Source: an uncultured Clostridia bacterium
GTDB taxonomy: Bacteria; Bacillota; Clostridia; Christensenellales; Borkfalkiaceae
DNA: 8,386 bases
Direction of reading: 5' to 3'
Assembly: GCA_900557285.1 (NCBI GenBank)
Contig: USSJ01000041.1
Span: forward strand, 1 to 8,386
In this document: positions 1-5,180 of the stretch, piece by piece
Position numbering within the stretch: the stretch's first letter is position 1
Layout: each line of letters starts with the position of its first letter
The notes under the pieces: model-generated
What the model was told of the DNA's origin: nothing
Seen by the model: the letters and a program-made list of their open reading frames with translations, nothing else
Database searches by the model: none
Program-made: the position numbers and the translations under genes

Positions 1-20
1 TTCGTCCAGTTCACTGCCAT
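1..20 (-). CDS. N-terminal codons of a gene running off the window's left edge
   Basis: On the minus strand a perfect AAGGAGG ribosome site lies at 31-37. Two starts follow it. The ATG at 18-20 (10 nt spacing, reads MAVNWT) has more usual spacing. The ATG at 25-27 (3 nt spacing, reads MNNGSELDE) is in another frame and cannot be excluded. The strength of the ribosome site says a gene begins here and is probably co-transcribed with the acetyltransferase upstream. The first ATG overlaps a TAA stop of the +1 frame of that upstream gene (TAATG at 18-22), the same kind of coupled junction seen at 4495-4499. Too few codons are present to suggest a product. Confidence 0.4.
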
Positions 21-59
21 TATTCATCCACCTCCTTCACAAAAGCATCCCACAGTTCT

Positions 60-389
60 TCATCTGTAAAATTTTTCAGCCTGCGGTTGTGCGCCAAAAT
101 ATAATAATGTAGGGGTATTTTCCTTGGCAAGTTGTAACAAGCGGCTGCCGATGCCTCGGTTTTGGTATGCCGGGAGGACAAGTAATTCCGTGATTGTACC
201 GAAAAAGCAGCCGTCCGTCAGAATCCGCAGACAACCGACAAGATCGTTGGAATCGTATGCGGTAATGTTCAGCGTTTTTGATAATGCTGCCTGTGTCTTG
301 ATGGGGTCATAATCGCCGTTCCATATTTGCGTTGCAAAACGGATAAAAGTTGCGGCATTCAGATCTGAATCGTCTACTTTAAATTCCAT
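60..389 (-). CDS. GNAT-family N-acetyltransferase, probably C-terminally frameshifted
   Basis: This is a small soluble acetyltransferase of the GNAT fold that would transfer the acetyl group of acetyl-CoA to an unknown amine. The acetyl-CoA pyrophosphate-binding motif is clear at residues 69-88 (LLVLPAYQNRGIGSRLL, with the Q/RxxGxG signature as QNRGIG). Residues 48-68 form the preceding beta strands (NDLVGCLRILTDG). Residues 93-109 (NTPTLLYFGAQPQAEKFYR) are the usual late beta strand and helix. Family members normally continue after the FY with a K-x-G-F segment and about 15 more residues, but here TGA follows the Arg directly. One base further on, the +1 frame continues EELWDAFVKEVDE and stops at 20-22, next to the following gene's start. 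I infer a small indel that truncated the protein. The start ATG (387-389) has AGGGGG at 400-405 upstream. Substrate unknown. Confidence 0.75.
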   Translation of the reverse strand: MEFKVDDSDLNAATFIRFATQIWNGDYDPIKTQAALSKTLNITAYDSNDLVGCLRILTDGCFFGTITELLVLPAYQNRGIGSRLLQLAKENTPTLLYFGAQPQAEKFYR

Positions 390-417
390 AGAATCGGATC
401 CCCCTGTTTTTTTGATG

Positions 418-447
418 ATTATACGCGCAATCGGATCAAAAAGTCAA
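418..447 (-). promoter_or_regulatory. Sigma-A-type promoter of the GNAT gene
   Basis: Read on the minus strand, TTGACT (442-447) is a 5/6 match to the -35 consensus and TATAAT (418-423) is a perfect -10, separated by 18 bp. Transcription would begin near 411, about 22 nt before the ATG at 389. A 9-bp direct repeat (plus-strand aatcggatc at 392-400 and 429-437) sits once in the spacer and once next to the ribosome site, a possible regulator site. Confidence 0.75.
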
Positions 448-497
448 TACTTTTCAAAACTGAGCCCATAAAATTATAAAAATTATGCCGCTTTAAA

Positions 498-611
498 AGC
501 TTCAGGACAGCTTCGGAAACTTTTCGGTGCGAATCTGCAGACAGAGGCCCATGCAGTAGCTTCGTGACAGCTTTGGAACTTTTCGGGGACGGAATCTGCA
601 GACAGAGGTCC
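498..611. repeat. Imperfect tandem repeat, two units with 60-bp period
   Basis: Unit 1 (about 498-550) and unit 2 (about 558-611) share agcttc..gacagct, tt/ct-ggaa, acttttcgg and gaatctgcagacagagg. They differ by scattered substitutions and two compensating 1-nt indels (an extra A in unit 1, an extra base in unit 2), so the period returns to 60. The compensated indels argue for duplicated DNA rather than a conserved peptide repeat. A 10-bp perfect inverted repeat (cgctttaaaa at 489-498, ttttaaagcg at 613-622) brackets the pair. The repeat lies in the gap between the GNAT promoter and the hydrolase gene. No terminal repeats with a transposase and no tRNA-like shape were seen. The rest of the 448-730 gap shows nothing recognisable. 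Confidence 0.7.
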
Positions 612-730
612 GTTTTAAAGCGATATAAACTCACTCGGAACAACAAGTTGTGTTTTCCCTGCAACCGACAAACAGTACGACGCCCGCGTCTGCCCGTATT
701 TGATCAAAATGGTTTTCAGGGAAGGCAAAA

Positions 731-1507
731 TTACATAGCGGCGCTGTTTGCGTTTTTCATATAACGGCGGCAGATAAAATCGGCTATGAACTCGTGTCCC
801 TTTTGGTTCGGGTGAATACCGTCGTCGGAGAGGTAAGAGAGGTAATCTTTTTGTAGAAGAAGGGGGCTGCGGAAGTCAATGAACTCGCAGTTATAAGCAA
901 GTGCTGTTTTAAGAATGGCTGTATTATAGCATTCCTGATGGCGTGAGATGTTGGACAGATCGCCGCGGAAAAACTGCAGAATCCGATCTTTGTCGGCGCG
1001 TGCGCTGATAACGTTTTCAAAATAGCGCTTTGAATCGATCGGCGGCAAGGCTGTGAAAACGGGACGGATCCTGTGTGCATTCATCTTTACGATCAATGCG
1101 GACAGGATGTTTTCAAATTCGGACAAGGGCGTATTGGGGATGTGATCGCCGAGCGGATCTTTGGCGACTTCTTCCCAGGAATAATCACAATCGTTGCCTC
1201 CGAGCGAAATGATGAGCCGATCGTGCAAGCCCGCATGTTCTTCTGCCCAGCGGTCGAAGTGGCCTTTCAAATAGCATTTTTTCAAGGTCTGCCCGAATGC
1301 GGAAAAATTTTCGATATCCAGATGCAGCCGTTCGGAAATCATGCTAACGGCACTGTGTTCAATACGGCAAATGCGCTTGTCCTGAAGATATAAACCCTTC
1401 GAAATCGAGTCGCCGATGACTGTTATTTTTATGCCTGATCCGTCACGCACATCCGATAAAATTTTTTTGTTGTCATATTTTTTGACTGTATAAATTTTGC
1501 TGATCAT
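731..1507 (-). CDS. SGNH/GDSL-family hydrolase (esterase/lipase fold)
   Basis: This is a 258-residue hydrolase of the SGNH superfamily, which cleaves ester bonds in lipids, acetylated sugars or other small substrates. The blocks are in the right order. Block I is IGDSISKG at 31-38 with nucleophile Ser34. The block II glycine is Gly72 (FSAFGQT). Block III is SLGGNDCD at 101-108 with Asn105 of the oxyanion hole. Block V is DDGIHPN at 228-234 with Asp229 and His232. No signal peptide or membrane segment is visible, so it is probably cytoplasmic. The ATG at 1505-1507 has an AAAGGAG ribosome site at 1514-1520, 6-7 nt away. No good promoter was found: a TACAAT lies at 1535-1540 but no -35 is at a usual distance. 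It appears to be a single-gene unit. Substrate cannot be predicted. Confidence 0.85.
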   Translation of the reverse strand: MISKIYTVKKYDNKKILSDVRDGSGIKITVIGDSISKGLYLQDKRICRIEHSAVSMISERLHLDIENFSAFGQTLKKCYLKGHFDRWAEEHAGLHDRLIISLGGNDCDYSWEEVAKDPLGDHIPNTPLSEFENILSALIVKMNAHRIRPVFTALPPIDSKRYFENVISARADKDRILQFFRGDLSNISRHQECYNTAILKTALAYNCEFIDFRSPLLLQKDYLSYLSDDGIHPNQKGHEFIADFICRRYMKNANSAAM

Positions 1508-1586
1508 CGTTTTCTCCTTTCGTCCATTGTTTTGATTGTAAATTTGGAATGTGACAAATACCTGCAGACAGCGTTTCGTCAGTTTT

Positions 1587-1605
1587 GTGCCGAAATGTTT
1601 CGCAC
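1587..1605. promoter_or_regulatory. Dyad-symmetric site upstream of the hydrolase
   Basis: The sequence gtg-c-cgaaa-tg-tttcg-cac is an interrupted palindrome: arms of 5+3 bp with one unpaired C and a 2-nt centre. It lies about 80 nt upstream of the hydrolase start. The tight centre makes it more like a protein-binding dyad than an RNA hairpin. No regulator is suggested. It could be chance. Confidence 0.2.
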
Positions 1606-1621
1606 TTTCAGTGTAAAAGGT

Positions 1622-1940
1622 TTAAGAGCTGCAAACCTGCCGCTTGGCGCATACATATCCATGGTCAAGACTATGTTCACTATAACGGCATTGGTATATT
1701 AGACAATGCTGAAATCCATACCGTAGACAATAGGTGAGCAACGCTGCGAAAGATACAGCGGACAATGCCGTGAACAACGTCATTAAGATTCCCGCACAGG
1801 TCGTAAGCAAATTTATGGGCAATGGCGTAAATAAAGCCCCGAGCAAAGCCGCAAGCCTTGCTGCAGATAATAGCAAAGGCGTAAACCATGCCATCGGCAA
1901 TGAGTGAGCAACATTTCGAAAGATATTGCGGACAAGTCGT
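1622..1940 (+). pseudogene. Degenerate coding-like stretch, possible gene remnant
   Basis: No intact gene is visible, but the composition changes here and frames look coding-like in pieces. One plus-strand frame reads HGQDYVHYNGIGILDNAEI around 1660-1716 before TGA at 1735-1737. Another, from GTG 1734 to TGA 1905-1907, reads an Ala/Asn/Lys-rich 57-residue stretch (VSNAAKDTADNAVNNVIKIP...). A short copy of its first residues recurs at 1904 as VSNISKDIADK before TGA. No ribosome site precedes the GTG. This pattern fits a decayed fragment of a larger repetitive protein, but chance is not excluded and no family could be assigned. A 92-codon minus-strand frame across the same bases (1622-1900) is hydrophobic, which is expected as the complement of an Ala/Asn-rich plus frame. 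Confidence 0.3.
1728..1935 (+). repeat. Pair of 38-nt imperfect direct repeats, 170 nt apart
   Basis: Copy 1 at 1728-1765 and copy 2 at 1898-1935 agree at 31 of 38 positions. They share caat--gtgagcaac, cgaaagata and gcggacaa. The differences cluster: in the VSN frame they change Ala-Ala to Ile-Ser and Thr to Ile. The offset of 170 is not a multiple of 3, so both copies cannot be in one frame without an indel between them. This supports decay of a once-repetitive coding sequence. Confidence 0.6.
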
Positions 1941-2126
1941 TTTGAAATAAAGTTCGCGAATAAATCGGATGTTCCTTATCAGTATATATCCGTTTTTCGG
2001 GAAAGTAAAACTACTTTGAAAAAACTTCATTATACAATTTGTTTTTCATCGGTAGAGAAGCATAACAGTAGCTCTACTTTCGGTAGAATTCGGTATCGGG
2101 TGAGTAGAAGAAGTATTTCAGAGCTG

Positions 2127-2164
2127 AAAAAATGTTGAAAAAACGACGAAAAAAGGCTGAAAAA
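2127..2164. promoter_or_regulatory. Phased A-tracts, probable intrinsically curved DNA
   Basis: Four A-tracts lie at 2127-2132 (A6), 2138-2143 (A6), 2149-2154 (A6) and 2160-2164 (A5). Their centres are 11, 11 and 10.5 bp apart, matching the helical repeat. A fifth shorter tract at 2181-2184 is about two turns further on. Tracts repeated in phase with the helix bend DNA. They sit about 60-95 bp upstream of the predicted start point of the XRE gene, where curvature or alpha-CTD contacts can raise promoter activity. Confidence 0.55.
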
Positions 2165-2187
2165 TGAATGTATGGGACAGAAAATAT

Positions 2188-2216
2188 TTTACGCGCGCGC
2201 GTATTTATGATATAAT
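2188..2216 (+). promoter_or_regulatory. Promoter of the XRE gene with palindromic spacer
   Basis: TTTACG (2188-2193, 4/6 match to TTGACA) and TATAAT (2211-2216, perfect) are separated by exactly 17 bp. The spacer carries a perfect 14-bp palindrome, ta(cg)5ta at 2190-2203, overlapping the -35. It would suit autoregulation by the XRE protein. The start point predicted 7 nt after the -10 falls at 2223, the first base of the ATG, implying a leaderless message. Confidence 0.65.
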
Positions 2217-2222
2217 AGGGAC

Positions 2223-2819
2223 ATGGAAGAACTCAGAGCGGTCGTGGCGCGCAATCTGACGGCCTGTCGCAAAGCGGCGGGGCTGACGCAGATGCAGCTT
2301 GCGGAAAAACTGAATTATTCGGATAAGGCAGTATCGAAATGGGAACGCGGGGAAAGTTTGCCGGATGTGGCGGTATTGTGTGAGCTGGCAAAACTCTACG
2401 GAGTGACGTTGGATTATCTTGTCGTGGAACATGCGGATAAAAAGCCTGCACTGTACGGAAGGGAGAAGCGGCGCACGCGGATCCTTGTGACGGCAATGAG
2501 TTGTCTTTTGGTCTGGTTTGTGGCGACGCTGGTATTTGCGATGCTGCACTTATTCCAGGCGCAGGGAGAGGGGCAGTGGCTTTTGTTTATCTGGGCGATT
2601 CCGGTGACTTTTATACTGTGCGTGGTATTTTCCGGAATATGGGGAAACAGATATCACCGCACTTTAAGCGTATCGCTACTGATCTGGTCGATCGCACTGG
2701 CGCTGTTTTTGACGTTGCCGTTGCCGAACAGTTGGCTGTTCTTTGTGGTGGCGGCGCCGTTACAGATCCTTACCGTATTTTGGTTTTTACTGCGGGCGCA
2801 AAAGTCGAAATTCAAGTGA
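2223..2819 (+). CDS. XRE-family HTH regulator with four C-terminal membrane segments
   Basis: Residues 8-62 form a Cro/C1-type helix-turn-helix (LTQMQLAEKLNYSDKAVSKW, then ERGESLPDV and LAKLYGVTLDYL), a DNA-binding domain typical of Bacillota transcription regulators. After a basic linker (80-85) come four hydrophobic segments at about 86-109, 118-140, 148-166 and 170-190, ending in a short basic tail. The protein is probably a membrane-anchored regulator whose signal is sensed in or at the membrane; the target is unknown. The ATG is chosen because the HTH begins directly after it. The only purine-rich stretch (AGGGAC) is 2 nt away, too close for normal ribosome binding, consistent with a leaderless start. 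The stop is 8 nt before the -35 of the alr promoter, with no terminator between, so read-through into the operon is possible. Confidence 0.85.
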   Translation: MEELRAVVARNLTACRKAAGLTQMQLAEKLNYSDKAVSKWERGESLPDVAVLCELAKLYGVTLDYLVVEHADKKPALYGREKRRTRILVTAMSCLLVWFVATLVFAMLHLFQAQGEGQWLLFIWAIPVTFILCVVFSGIWGNRYHRTLSVSLLIWSIALALFLTLPLPNSWLFFVVAAPLQILTVFWFLLRAQKSKFK

Positions 2820-2827
2820 GCATACCG

Positions 2828-2856
2828 TTGTAAAAGTTCGGGGATTGTGCTATAAT
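2828..2856 (+). promoter_or_regulatory. Extended -10 promoter of the alr-pheA operon
   Basis: TTGTAA (2828-2833), a 17-bp spacer and TATAAT (2851-2856), with the extended -10 TG at 2848-2849. The start would be near 2863, leaving a leader of about 62 nt. The leader holds ccttttt (2871-2877) and its complement aaaaagg (2904-2910), which could pair just upstream of the ribosome site at 2912-2916. I do not recognise a riboswitch class. Confidence 0.75.
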
Positions 2857-2924
2857 AAAAAGTGAAGTTTCCTTTTTCCTGCCGTCGGCATATACTGTAT
2901 AGCAAAAAGGCGGAGGAAGGGCAA

Positions 2925-3950
2925 ATGCAGAAAAACACGGCAGTGATCCGGCTGGATGCGATACGTCACAATGCGGAAATATTTTCCGGACTTGCGGGTG
3001 TAAAGAAGTTTTGTGCGGTGGTGAAGGCAGATGCATACGGGCACGGAGCGGCGGCGGTAGCGCAGACTCTGCACAAGGCGGCGGATTTTTTTGCGGTATC
3101 CTTGGTGGAAGAGGGAGCACAGTTGCGGCATGCGGGAACGCTGAACGAGATTCTTGTGCTGACGCCTGCTCTTTGTGAAGAAGAGGTTGTCCGCGGTGTT
3201 GCGGAGGAGCTGATTTTCACGGTCGGGGATACGGCGGATTATGAATTGCTTGTGCGAACGTGTGAGAAATACGATTTGACGGCGAGATGTCATATCAAAG
3301 CGAATACGGGCATGAACCGATACGGATTCAGTTATGCGGGATTTTGCAGGTTTTTAAAGAGAAAGCTGAGTGATCGCGTGATCGTGGAAGGGATCTATTC
3401 GCATTTTTACAGGCCGGAGAATGCTTTGACCTCACATACGCAGTTTGTCTTGTTTGAAAAATTTTCTGTGGCGGCAAAATTTGCGTTCGGCGGAGTGATC
3501 CGTCATATTGCGGCGACGGGCGGGACGTTGGCTTCTTCGGATTATCGGCTGGATATGGTCAGGATCGGGATCGGATTATACGGATATCTTCCGGGCGGCT
3601 TTGAATTGCCGCAAGGCTTATTGAAACCGGCTATGCGTATTTACGGGCAGGTAGCGGCGGTACGGCGCAGAACGTACGGAGGAGCGGGCTATGGGCCTTG
3701 CCTGTACGAAGGAAAAATTCTGGGGACTGTGCGTGCAGGATATGCGGACGGATTTTTCCGTTCCGGCGGAATAAACAATGTAAACAATCTTTGTATGGAT
3801 GCTTATTTGACAGCGGAATCGTACAAAAAGTATGATAACGTATGTATATTTTCGGATGCGGATGCCTATGCGGCGGCGCATGATACGATCAGTTATGAAG
3901 TGCTGGTCGATGTCGGCAGACGCGCGGAGAGGGTTTATGTGGAAGGATAA
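2925..3950 (+). CDS. alr: Alanine racemase
   Basis: This PLP enzyme interconverts L- and D-alanine in the cytoplasm, supplying D-Ala for peptidoglycan. Landmarks of the family: KADAYGHG with PLP Lys34, KANTGMNRYG with the Lys125 and Arg132 equivalents, SH at 159-160, LDMVRIGIGLYG with Arg213 near the PLP pyridine nitrogen, RAGYADG with catalytic Tyr273 from the second domain, CMD at 290-292, and ISYEVL at 322-327. The start is the ATG with GGAGG at 2912-2916, 8 nt upstream; an in-frame ATG at 2862 would add 21 unlikely residues (MKFPFSCRRHILYSKK...). At 341 residues it is shorter than the usual 365-390, the loss lying mainly in the C-terminal barrel around 278-310. All key residues are present, so it is probably active. 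It overlaps the next gene by 14 nt. Confidence 0.93.
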   Translation: MQKNTAVIRLDAIRHNAEIFSGLAGVKKFCAVVKADAYGHGAAAVAQTLHKAADFFAVSLVEEGAQLRHAGTLNEILVLTPALCEEEVVRGVAEELIFTVGDTADYELLVRTCEKYDLTARCHIKANTGMNRYGFSYAGFCRFLKRKLSDRVIVEGIYSHFYRPENALTSHTQFVLFEKFSVAAKFAFGGVIRHIAATGGTLASSDYRLDMVRIGIGLYGYLPGGFELPQGLLKPAMRIYGQVAAVRRRTYGGAGYGPCLYEGKILGTVRAGYADGFFRSGGINNVNNLCMDAYLTAESYKKYDNVCIFSDADAYAAAHDTISYEVLVDVGRRAERVYVEG

Positions 3951-4497
3951 GGCGCAATTGCGAAAGGAAATGAAAGAGCGCCGCAGGGCGGCGCCTGACC
4001 GCGCGGCGCGCGACGCTGAAATTTTCAGGCGTTTCTTTTTGCTACCGCAGGTTATAAATTCGAGTAAATTTTTTATTTACATGTCTTTCGGGAGCGAAGC
4101 GGATACGAAAGCGATCATCGCGGAGCTGTTAAAGCGCGGCAAGGAAGTTTATTTGCCGCGCGTGGAAGGCAGGGACATGGTATTTGTGCGTTATACGGGA
4201 CAGGCCTTGGAAAAGAATGCATACGGGATCGAAGAGCCTGCGGGGGCAGGTGTAAAGGAAGGGGCCGACGTGATCGTATTGCCGATGTTGGCGGCGGACA
4301 GGCTGCTGCACCGATTGGGATACGGAGGCGGGTATTACGATCGTTTTTTGCAGAATGAAAAACGCGCGGTAAAGATCGGGATCTGTTATGATTTTCAGCG
4401 GACGGACGAGCTGTTTGCGCAGGAATATGATGTTCCGGCGGATGTGCTTGTCACGGACAGAGAAATATACGCAAGAGATAAAGCGGAGGAAAGGTAA
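3937..4497 (+). CDS. 5-formyltetrahydrofolate cyclo-ligase (MTHFS)
   Basis: It uses ATP to convert 5-formyl-THF to 5,10-methenyl-THF, returning the storage or side-product folate to one-carbon metabolism. The 186-residue length is normal. The N-terminus KAQLRKEMKERR matches the usual basic first helix. YMSFGSEADT (48-57), the GIEEP segment (97-101), and the ATP/substrate loop LGYGGGYYDRFL (127-138) are diagnostic. The C-terminal EYDVPADVLVTD (163-174) also fits. The start ATG is inside the 3' end of alr, preceded by GGAG at 3926-3929, 7 nt away; a longer in-frame ATG at 3832 would overlap alr by more than 100 nt and adds no family-like sequence. Its TAA shares a base with the next ATG (TAATG, 4495-4499), a coupled junction. 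Confidence 0.92.
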   Translation: MWKDKAQLRKEMKERRRAAPDRAARDAEIFRRFFLLPQVINSSKFFIYMSFGSEADTKAIIAELLKRGKEVYLPRVEGRDMVFVRYTGQALEKNAYGIEEPAGAGVKEGADVIVLPMLAADRLLHRLGYGGGYYDRFLQNEKRAVKIGICYDFQRTDELFAQEYDVPADVLVTDREIYARDKAEER

Positions 4498-5180
4498 TGC
4501 AGACACTTAAAAAGATCGGCTGGGAAGTGCTGGAATATTTGCGCCGGGGGTTGACGCCGTTTTTTATAAAGCTGATGTTCGGCATGACGATGCTGGCGGT
4601 TTTGTTTATCGAAAACGTAGAATTGCGCACGATTTTGGTCGTACTTTTGATGGCGGCGGACGGATTTTTGTCGTTTATGTTGATGCGTTCTGCGGGTGAG
4701 CTGGCGTACAAGATGAAAGTAGTGGGGCAGCTTCGGAAGGAGAACAAGCCGACGGGATCGGCGGAAACGGCGGGAGCGTACCGTCCTTGCAAGGAATACC
4801 GCATATATAAAGGAGTCGTCATAGGGATCGTGGCAAGTCTTGTTGCGATCGTGTTGGTGATGGTATCGGGGCTTACGGGCAATACAGGGGCGCGCGTTGC
4901 GCTGATGTTTGTATGCGGATGGGCGTATGTGCCGGTCGCGGCTGTGTATATGATCATTTTGAGCAGTACGGGGATGGAAGTGATCCCGGTATCGTCCGTA
5001 TGGTATTCGTTTATATTGATCGTGATTTTCATTGTATTGTGCGAGATCGGTTATATTATGGGCGGAAACAAGGAAAAGCTTCGCCAGTACATGTTGGAGC
5101 GCAGTATGCAGTCAGTGGAAAAAGGCAAGGCGGCGAAACAACAGAATCAGGAACAGGGACAAGGAGCGAAAAGACGGTGA
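4497..5180 (+). CDS. Unrecognised five-TM membrane protein
   Basis: I do not recognise this 227-residue protein. Hydrophobic segments lie at about 22-39, 43-63, 106-126, 132-155 and 168-189. A roughly 40-residue hydrophilic, basic loop (64-105, including KMKVVGQLRKENK) separates segments 2 and 3. The tail (190-227) is charged and ends Gln/Lys/Arg-rich (KQQNQEQGQGAKRR), a disordered cytoplasmic tail by appearance. No catalytic motif, signal peptide or transporter signature was seen. The start has GGAGG at 4486-4490, 6 nt upstream, and overlaps the MTHFS stop by 1 nt. The end overlaps the rsmD start by 4 nt (GTGA). Its position between essential genes in a tightly coupled operon suggests a constitutive membrane role, but this is inference only. 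Confidence 0.85.
   Translation: MQTLKKIGWEVLEYLRRGLTPFFIKLMFGMTMLAVLFIENVELRTILVVLLMAADGFLSFMLMRSAGELAYKMKVVGQLRKENKPTGSAETAGAYRPCKEYRIYKGVVIGIVASLVAIVLVMVSGLTGNTGARVALMFVCGWAYVPVAAVYMIILSSTGMEVIPVSSVWYSFILIVIFIVLCEIGYIMGGNKEKLRQYMLERSMQSVEKGKAAKQQNQEQGQGAKRR

Noticed and set aside
419..664. 81-codon minus-strand open frame across the 60-bp repeat
   Set aside because: It contains the GNAT promoter at its 3' end, has no ribosome site, and the repeat units differ by indels that do not preserve a peptide.
651..723. Stem ttccctg/cagggaa enclosing gacgc-cc-gcgtc, as a terminator for the hydrolase gene
   Set aside because: The outer loop is about 55 nt, the inner stem has a 2-nt loop, and no T-run follows on the minus strand.
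1535..1557. TACAAT with TTGTCA as a minus-strand promoter for the SGNH hydrolase
   Set aside because: The spacer is only 11 bp, too short for a sigma-A promoter.
1622..1900. 92-codon hydrophobic open frame on the minus strand
   Set aside because: It has no ribosome site, and its hydrophobicity is what the complement of an Ala/Asn-rich plus-strand frame produces.
1926..2138. 70-codon plus-strand open frame from a TTG
   Set aside because: It has no ribosome site, no recognisable motif, and a basic, low-information C-terminus; it crosses the A-tract region.
2862..2924. Longer alanine racemase start at 2862
   Set aside because: It lies at the predicted transcription start, has no ribosome site, and adds 21 residues that do not fit the family; the ATG at 2925 has GGAGG at 8 nt.
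2863..2924. Riboswitch or attenuator in the alr leader
   Set aside because: Only one weak long-loop pairing is visible in about 62 nt, and no known aptamer core or terminator was seen.
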